Assembly (NCBI RefSeq): GCF_024448895.1
Contig: NZ_JAMOIC010000007.1
Location: forward strand, 186,001-250,000
Reading direction: 5' to 3'
Source: Stutzerimonas stutzeri
GTDB taxonomy: Bacteria > Pseudomonadota > Gammaproteobacteria > Pseudomonadales > Pseudomonadaceae
Length of the DNA stretch: 64,000 nucleotides
The notes under the pieces were generated by a model. That model was not told where the DNA came from, made no database searches, and saw only the letters and a list, made by a program, of their open reading frames with translations. Each line of letters starts with the position of its first letter. Position 1 is the first letter of the stretch. The position numbers were made by a program, and so were the translations under genes. Below, one piece after another: positions 60,283 to 64,000 of the stretch.

Positions 60283-61812
60283 TCATTTCAGCTTGAGCCG
60301 TCTTGCCAGCTTGTGCAGGTTGCTGGAGTCGACTTCGAGCAAGCGCGCAGCCTTTGCCCAGTTCTCACCGCTGGCCTCCAGCGCCCGCACGATGGCCTGG
60401 CGCTGAGCATTGTCGACAGCCTCACGCAAGGAGACGATTTCTGCCTCGGTCGGCACCGGCGGCGTATCGGCCAGCGGCACCAGTGCGCCGGTGTGCTCGC
60501 TGTCCAGATCCAGCAGGTCCGGCTCCAGAGTCAGAATATCGCTGCGCGACGCCCCCCGGCTGAGCAGGCGCAGGGCGGCACGGCTGATCACATGTTCCAG
60601 CTCCCGAACGTTGCCCGGCCAGGCGTAGCCGAGCAATGCACGCTCGGCGGCTGGCGACAGGCGCATGCTGCGCAGCCCTAGCCGCGCACGATTGAGCTCC
60701 AGGAAGTAGCCGGCCAGGATCAGCACATCGTTGTCGCGCTCGCGCAACGGCGGAATCGGTGCCGGATAAACGGACAGGCGGTGATAGAGATCAGCGCGAA
60801 AATGGCCGTCACGCACGCTTTCGCGAAGGTTGCGATTGGTGGCCGCGATGATGCGGACATCCACCTGACGCGGCTTGTCGGCGCCGAGGCGCTGGATCTC
60901 GCCGTTCTGCAACGTGCGCAGCAATTTGGCCTGAACCACCAGCGGCAGCTCGCCCACTTCGTCCAGCAGCAGGGTCCCGCCGTTGGCCGCATCGAAGCGT
61001 CCCGGTCGGTCGGTGGTCGCGCCTGAAAACGCACCCTTTACGTGCCCGAACAGCTCGCTCTCAGCCAGGGATTCAGGCAGCGCGGCGCAGTTGACCAGCA
61101 CCAGCGGCTTATTGCGCCGGCGGGAATGTCGATGCAGCCAGCGTGCAAACAGCTCCTTGCCGACACCGGTTTCGCCAAGCAGGAGCACCGGCAATTCGGA
61201 ATCGGCCACCACTTCCAGTTCACGTAGCAGCTCGCGGATTACTACGCTCTGCCCGAGGATTTCACCGTCCCCCGGGAGCGGAGTGGTTTCCAGTACGTCA
61301 CTGCGGGCCAGACGCAGACCGCGGTTCTCATGTTCGAGACGGGTGATGCGGATAGCGGCCTCGATGACCAGCGTGTAGCGCTGCAGATCGCGCCGCGCAT
61401 CGTCATCGAAGGTGCCCGCATGCAGTGCATCGAGGGTCAGCGCGCCCCACAGCTTGCCCTCGACGTACAGGCTGACGCCCATGCAGTCATGCACCGGCAA
61501 CGGCTCACCCACATGGGCATCGAGCAGCCCGTCATAGGGATCGGACAAGCGGCTATCGGGCTCGAACCAGGTGGGCTCGCGCTGCGAAAGGATGGCAGCC
61601 AGACGTGGATGCTGAGCAACGACGAAGCGCCTGCCGAGCGCCTCTTTCACCAGCCCTACCGCTGCCAACGGACGCAGCGTGTCGTCATCCAGGCGCAACA
61701 ACACTACCGCGCCACAGCGAAAGCGCTGATGCAGCGTATGCACCAGGCGTTGCAGGCGAACCGCATTCGGCAACTCGGTCACAAGGTCGGCTAGCAGCGC
61801 TTCTTCCATCAT
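60283..61812 (-). CDS. norR: NO-responsive sigma-54 activator NorR
   Basis: A 509-residue bacterial enhancer-binding protein. N-terminal GAF domain (1-170) that would carry the non-haem iron NO sensor, with DPYDGLLDAH, VHDCMG and TLDAL in the ligand region; AAA+ domain with Walker A GETGVGKE (213-220), GAFSGA loop (260-265), Walker B LLLDEVGEL (281-289); C-terminal Fis-type HTH (NWAKAARLLEVDSSNLHKL). The sigma-54 contact loop is GAFSGA rather than GAFTGA. Start 61812 or 61809. Divergent from dnrN. Confidence 0.95.
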   Translation of the reverse strand: MMEEALLADLVTELPNAVRLQRLVHTLHQRFRCGAVVLLRLDDDTLRPLAAVGLVKEALGRRFVVAQHPRLAAILSQREPTWFEPDSRLSDPYDGLLDAHVGEPLPVHDCMGVSLYVEGKLWGALTLDALHAGTFDDDARRDLQRYTLVIEAAIRITRLEHENRGLRLARSDVLETTPLPGDGEILGQSVVIRELLRELEVVADSELPVLLLGETGVGKELFARWLHRHSRRRNKPLVLVNCAALPESLAESELFGHVKGAFSGATTDRPGRFDAANGGTLLLDEVGELPLVVQAKLLRTLQNGEIQRLGADKPRQVDVRIIAATNRNLRESVRDGHFRADLYHRLSVYPAPIPPLRERDNDVLILAGYFLELNRARLGLRSMRLSPAAERALLGYAWPGNVRELEHVISRAALRLLSRGASRSDILTLEPDLLDLDSEHTGALVPLADTPPVPTEAEIVSLREAVDNAQRQAIVRALEASGENWAKAARLLEVDSSNLHKLARRLKLK

Positions 61813-61830
61813 GGTTCTGAATACCCTCAA

Positions 61831-61868
61831 GGTTTTAATAACCCTATACCTTTCAGGTAAATTTCACC
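61831..61868. promoter_or_regulatory. Two NorR enhancer sites (GGT-N7-ACC)
   Basis: GGTTTTAATAACC (61831-61843) and GGTAAATTTCACC (61856-61868) both have the GT-N7-AC core of NorR sites, 25 bp apart. A weaker GT-N7-GC at 61875 could be a third. They lie 40-80 bp upstream of the sigma-54 promoter, between norR and dnrN. Confidence 0.75.
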
Positions 61869-61908
61869 AACAGAGTATTTTTAGCTAAAACAATCAATAA
61901 CTTAGAGA

Positions 61909-61923
61909 TGGCACAAGGCTTGC
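61909..61923 (+). promoter_or_regulatory. Sigma-54 promoter of dnrN
   Basis: TGGCAC-AAGGC-TTGC: GG at 61910-61911 and GC at 61922-61923 with ten bases between, a near-consensus RpoN promoter. The expected start of transcription is near 61934, 28 bp before the dnrN ATG. Confidence 0.88.
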
Positions 61924-61961
61924 GATGTACATGTGGATCTTTCACTCACGGATACGCAACC

Positions 61962-62633
61962 ATGACGACCGCGCTTACCGAGCAAACCCTGGGCAGCCTG
62001 GCTTGCCTTATCCCTGGTGCGACCCGCGTGTTTCGCCAGTACAAACTGGACTTCTGTTGCGGCGGCAACACGCCGCTTCGCGATGCTGCCTTGCAGCGCA
62101 ATCTCGATGCCCAGGCGATCGCCGACGAGCTCGCCTCGCTGACAACGAACCCTGAGTCAGACCCTGACTGGCGCAACACATCGGCAAGCGAGCTGATCGA
62201 ATTCATCCTCGCGCGTTATCACGAGCGGCACCGCGACCAGCTCCCCGAGCTGATTCGCCTGGCCAACCGCGTCGAACAGGTGCATGGCAACAAGGCAGAC
62301 TGCCCGGTCGGGCTCGCCGAACACCTGTGGAACATGCAGCAGGAGCTCGAAAGCCACATGCTCAAGGAAGAGCAGATCCTCTTTCCGATGTTGAGACGCA
62401 ACGTTCAACTGCCGCAGACCCAGGGGCCGATCGCCGTCATGCGCTACGAGCACGATCAGCACGGCGCTGCACTGGCGCGCCTGGCCGAGCTGACCAACGA
62501 CATCACCCCGCCGGCAAACGCCTGCAACACATGGCGCGCGCTCTATCGCGGGCTCGAGGAGTTACGCGGAGATCTCATGCAGCACATCCACCTGGAGAAC
62601 AACATTCTGTTCGCCCAGGCCGCCGCACAGTAA
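61962..62633 (+). CDS. dnrN: Di-iron Fe-S cluster repair protein DnrN (YtfE/ScdA)
   Basis: A 223-residue protein repairing nitrosative damage to Fe-S clusters. N-terminal DUF542 with LDFCCGGN, then a haemerythrin-like four-helix domain with His/Glu ligands (YHERHRDQL, VEQVHGN, HMLKEEQILFP, YEHDQHG, HIHLENNILF). ATG at 61962; a weak ribosome site. NO induction through NorR is indicated by the sigma-54 promoter and sites upstream. Confidence 0.93.
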   Translation: MTTALTEQTLGSLACLIPGATRVFRQYKLDFCCGGNTPLRDAALQRNLDAQAIADELASLTTNPESDPDWRNTSASELIEFILARYHERHRDQLPELIRLANRVEQVHGNKADCPVGLAEHLWNMQQELESHMLKEEQILFPMLRRNVQLPQTQGPIAVMRYEHDQHGAALARLAELTNDITPPANACNTWRALYRGLEELRGDLMQHIHLENNILFAQAAAQ

Positions 62634-62688
62634 AGCCAGGCCATCATTGCGAGCCCTGGCGCCCGCCCCTGCTGTACCGGAGGTGAAT

Positions 62689-63198
62689 ATGAAAGCAGTC
62701 ATCCAACCCATGGCCTGGGGTCTCGCCATGGCCTCGATGCTGGCACTGGCCAGTGGTGTAGCACTTGATGTGGTCGTGGGCAGCACGCAAGCGGCTGTCA
62801 TGCATGACGACCATGCTACCCATGCCGCGCCGCCTACCGGGGATCATCAGCAGTGGCCAACCGATGCAGCGCTGCGCACTGGCATGACGCGCCTGCGCGA
62901 AGCGGTCGACCGTGCAATGCCAGTCGATCCGGCGGAGACGCTGGATGAGCGCCAGGCGCTGCGGTTGAAGAAGGAGGTCGAGGACAGCGTCTCCTACTTG
63001 ATCGCCAACTGCGAGCTGTCCGAGCAGGCGGACGCGGCGCTGCACGGACTGCTCGCCGATCTGCTCAAAGGCGCGAAAGCACTGGCCGAGCCCACTGAGC
63101 GGGCAGCGGGATCCCGGCAGATCGTTGACGCGCTGCAGCACTACCCAGCCCTGTTCGCCCCACCGCACTGGAGCGGCCAGCTCGAAGCGGCGCATTGA
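62689..63198 (+). CDS. dnrO: Exported protein of unknown function, DnrO-like
   Basis: A 169-residue protein with a signal-anchor (about 5-30, WGLAMASMLALASGVALDVV), a His-rich stretch (HDDHATHAAPPTGDHQQW) and a helical region EVEDSVSYLIANCELSEQAD. It follows dnrN by 55 bp with a strong GGAGGTG site. In P. stutzeri the gene after dnrN was named dnrO; I assign that from context and memory. No enzymatic motif seen. Confidence 0.65.
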   Translation: MKAVIQPMAWGLAMASMLALASGVALDVVVGSTQAAVMHDDHATHAAPPTGDHQQWPTDAALRTGMTRLREAVDRAMPVDPAETLDERQALRLKKEVEDSVSYLIANCELSEQADAALHGLLADLLKGAKALAEPTERAAGSRQIVDALQHYPALFAPPHWSGQLEAAH

Positions 63199-63460
63199 AT
63201 GCCGGTCCGCCCAGGGCCTGCCGCTCGTATGCTTACCTGTCCACCCCTCTCCACCGAGGGTGGGCTAGGTAAATCTGCAAGGCCAGGCAGTCATTCGACC
63301 CGTCCTGCATCAATACTTGGGGCATGGCAATTGGGCTAGGCTCTGTAAGGACAAATAACTGCGCTGCGGTGACATCGCTTACGGCGACCCGCTGCCAGTC
63401 AACTTTGCGCACCGCCGCTCACAGGCGGGCAGCTAATTATTAGAAACAGGATGCCTTTGC
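63199..63460. other. Upstream region of dnrD
   Basis: No gene. Contains a CCACCC/GGGTGG imperfect hairpin (63241-63262). TTG-N8-CAA at 63320-63333 (TTGGGGCATGGCAA) is too degenerate to call a regulator site. Confidence 0.5.
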
Positions 63461-64000
63461 ATGGTGCTTCACCGCGTACACAACCAGATCCTCCGCAGCC
63501 ACCACCTCTTCGAACCCCTGAATGACGAACAGATGGACGAGCTGATGGGCGCGAGCCAGCTGCTCAATCTCGACAAGGGCGACAACCTCTTTCACCAGGG
63601 CGAACCGGCTCATGCCTTCTACTTCGTGATTTCCGGCGCGATCAAGATCTACCGGCTGACTCCGGACGGGCAGGAAAAGGTGTTCGAAGTCATTGGCAAC
63701 CGCCAGACCTTCGCCGAAGCCATGATGCTGATGGACACGCCCAACTACGTCGCCTCGGCCCAGGCCGTATGCCCGACGCAGGTGTACCGCTTCTCTAACG
63801 CGGCGTACATGCGCCTGTTGGAAGCGAACCAGAAGCTGTCATTCGCTCTGCTCGGCAAACTGAGCGTGCGCCTGCATCAGCGCATCAATGAGATCGAGAC
63901 GCTGTCGCTGAAGAACGCCACCCACCGCGTAGTGCGCTATCTGATGACGCAGCTGGCGCGATTGAAGGACGAAGGCAACAGCTTTGAACTGCCGATGGCC
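63461..64000 (+). CDS. dnrD: Crp/Fnr-type NO-responsive regulator Dnr (DnrD-like), 5' part
   Basis: The first 180 codons; the end is outside the window. Strong similarity to P. aeruginosa Dnr: RVHNQILRSHHLFEPL, FHQGEPAHAFYFVISGAIKIYRLTP (landmark), FAEAMMLMDTPNYVA and LSVRLHQRINEIETLSLKNAT. No FNR cysteine cluster. Controls denitrification genes with NO bound through haem. Location after dnrNO suggests DnrD. I saw no clear Dnr box in its 262-bp upstream gap. Confidence 0.9.
   Translation, partial: MVLHRVHNQILRSHHLFEPLNDEQMDELMGASQLLNLDKGDNLFHQGEPAHAFYFVISGAIKIYRLTPDGQEKVFEVIGNRQTFAEAMMLMDTPNYVASAQAVCPTQVYRFSNAAYMRLLEANQKLSFALLGKLSVRLHQRINEIETLSLKNATHRVVRYLMTQLARLKDEGNSFELPMA

Noticed and set aside
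61875-61885. Third NorR site GT-N7-GC
   Set aside because: One mismatch in the core and different spacing from the two perfect sites; mentioned only as weak.
63320-63333. Possible Dnr/FNR box TTGGGGCATGGCAA before dnrD
   Set aside because: Only the outer TTG/CAA match; inner bases disagree with TTGAY-N4-RTCAA.

Overview
The window looks like a chromosomal segment of a denitrifying pseudomonad of the Stutzerimonas (Pseudomonas) stutzeri group. Reasons: high GC, the canonical Pseudomonas order metY-rimP-nusA-infB-rbfA-truB-rpsO-pnp and grpE-dnaK-dnaJ-dapB-carAB-greA, an lldR/lldPD-dld lactate cluster, Pseudomonas-type REP palindromes, and a block of anaerobic and NO-response genes (nrdDG, ubiUVT, norR, dnrN, dnrO, two Dnr-type regulators). 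The species assignment is inference from content; no search was run.

1-5.7 kb: the end of a thiolase gene, an rRNA-methyltransferase-like gene, a large DUF748 envelope protein with two tandem DUF2845 secreted proteins, and a periplasmic BON-domain protein. 5.7-20.9 kb (nearly all minus strand): translation, transcription and RNA-turnover genes (pnp to rimP), tRNA-fMet and tRNA-Leu(GAG), secG, tpiA, glmM, folP, ftsH, rlmE. 21-36 kb: yhbY, DUF4149, greA, carBA, dapB, dnaJ, dnaK, grpE (two sigma-32 promoters), recN (LexA box), fur/bamE, rnfH-ratA, smpB.

36-44.2 kb: lactate module. LldR diverges from lldP-lldD-dld across a 31-bp operator, and a 24-codon leader ORF precedes lldP. A small secreted protein and tmRNA (ssrA) follow. 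44.2-52.1 kb: a periplasmic binding protein, a frameshifted membrane-thioredoxin gene, a DHA2 exporter, a ferrous-iron uptake operon ftrABCD behind a Fur-like box, and an ElaA-type acetyltransferase. 52.1-52.7 kb is a gene-free REP island with a duplicated unit that contains a decayed copy of the ftrD 3' end.

52.7-64 kb: anaerobic/NO block. The class III ribonucleotide reductase appears split: the large NrdD has an ATP cone and zinc site but no glycyl-radical motif, while a separate 55-codon ORF with its own Shine-Dalgarno carries that motif and is coupled to nrdG. Phased NrdR-like boxes and a Dnr-type palindrome lie between nrdD and a Dnr-family regulator. The O2-independent ubiquinone genes ubiUVT follow with their own Dnr box. 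NorR diverges from dnrN-dnrO across two GGT-N7-ACC sites and a sigma-54 promoter, and the window ends inside a second dnr gene. Together these genes fit a cell switching to nitrate/NO respiration: NO sensing (NorR, Dnr), Fe-S repair (DnrN), anaerobic dNTP supply (NrdDG) and anaerobic quinone synthesis (UbiUVT).
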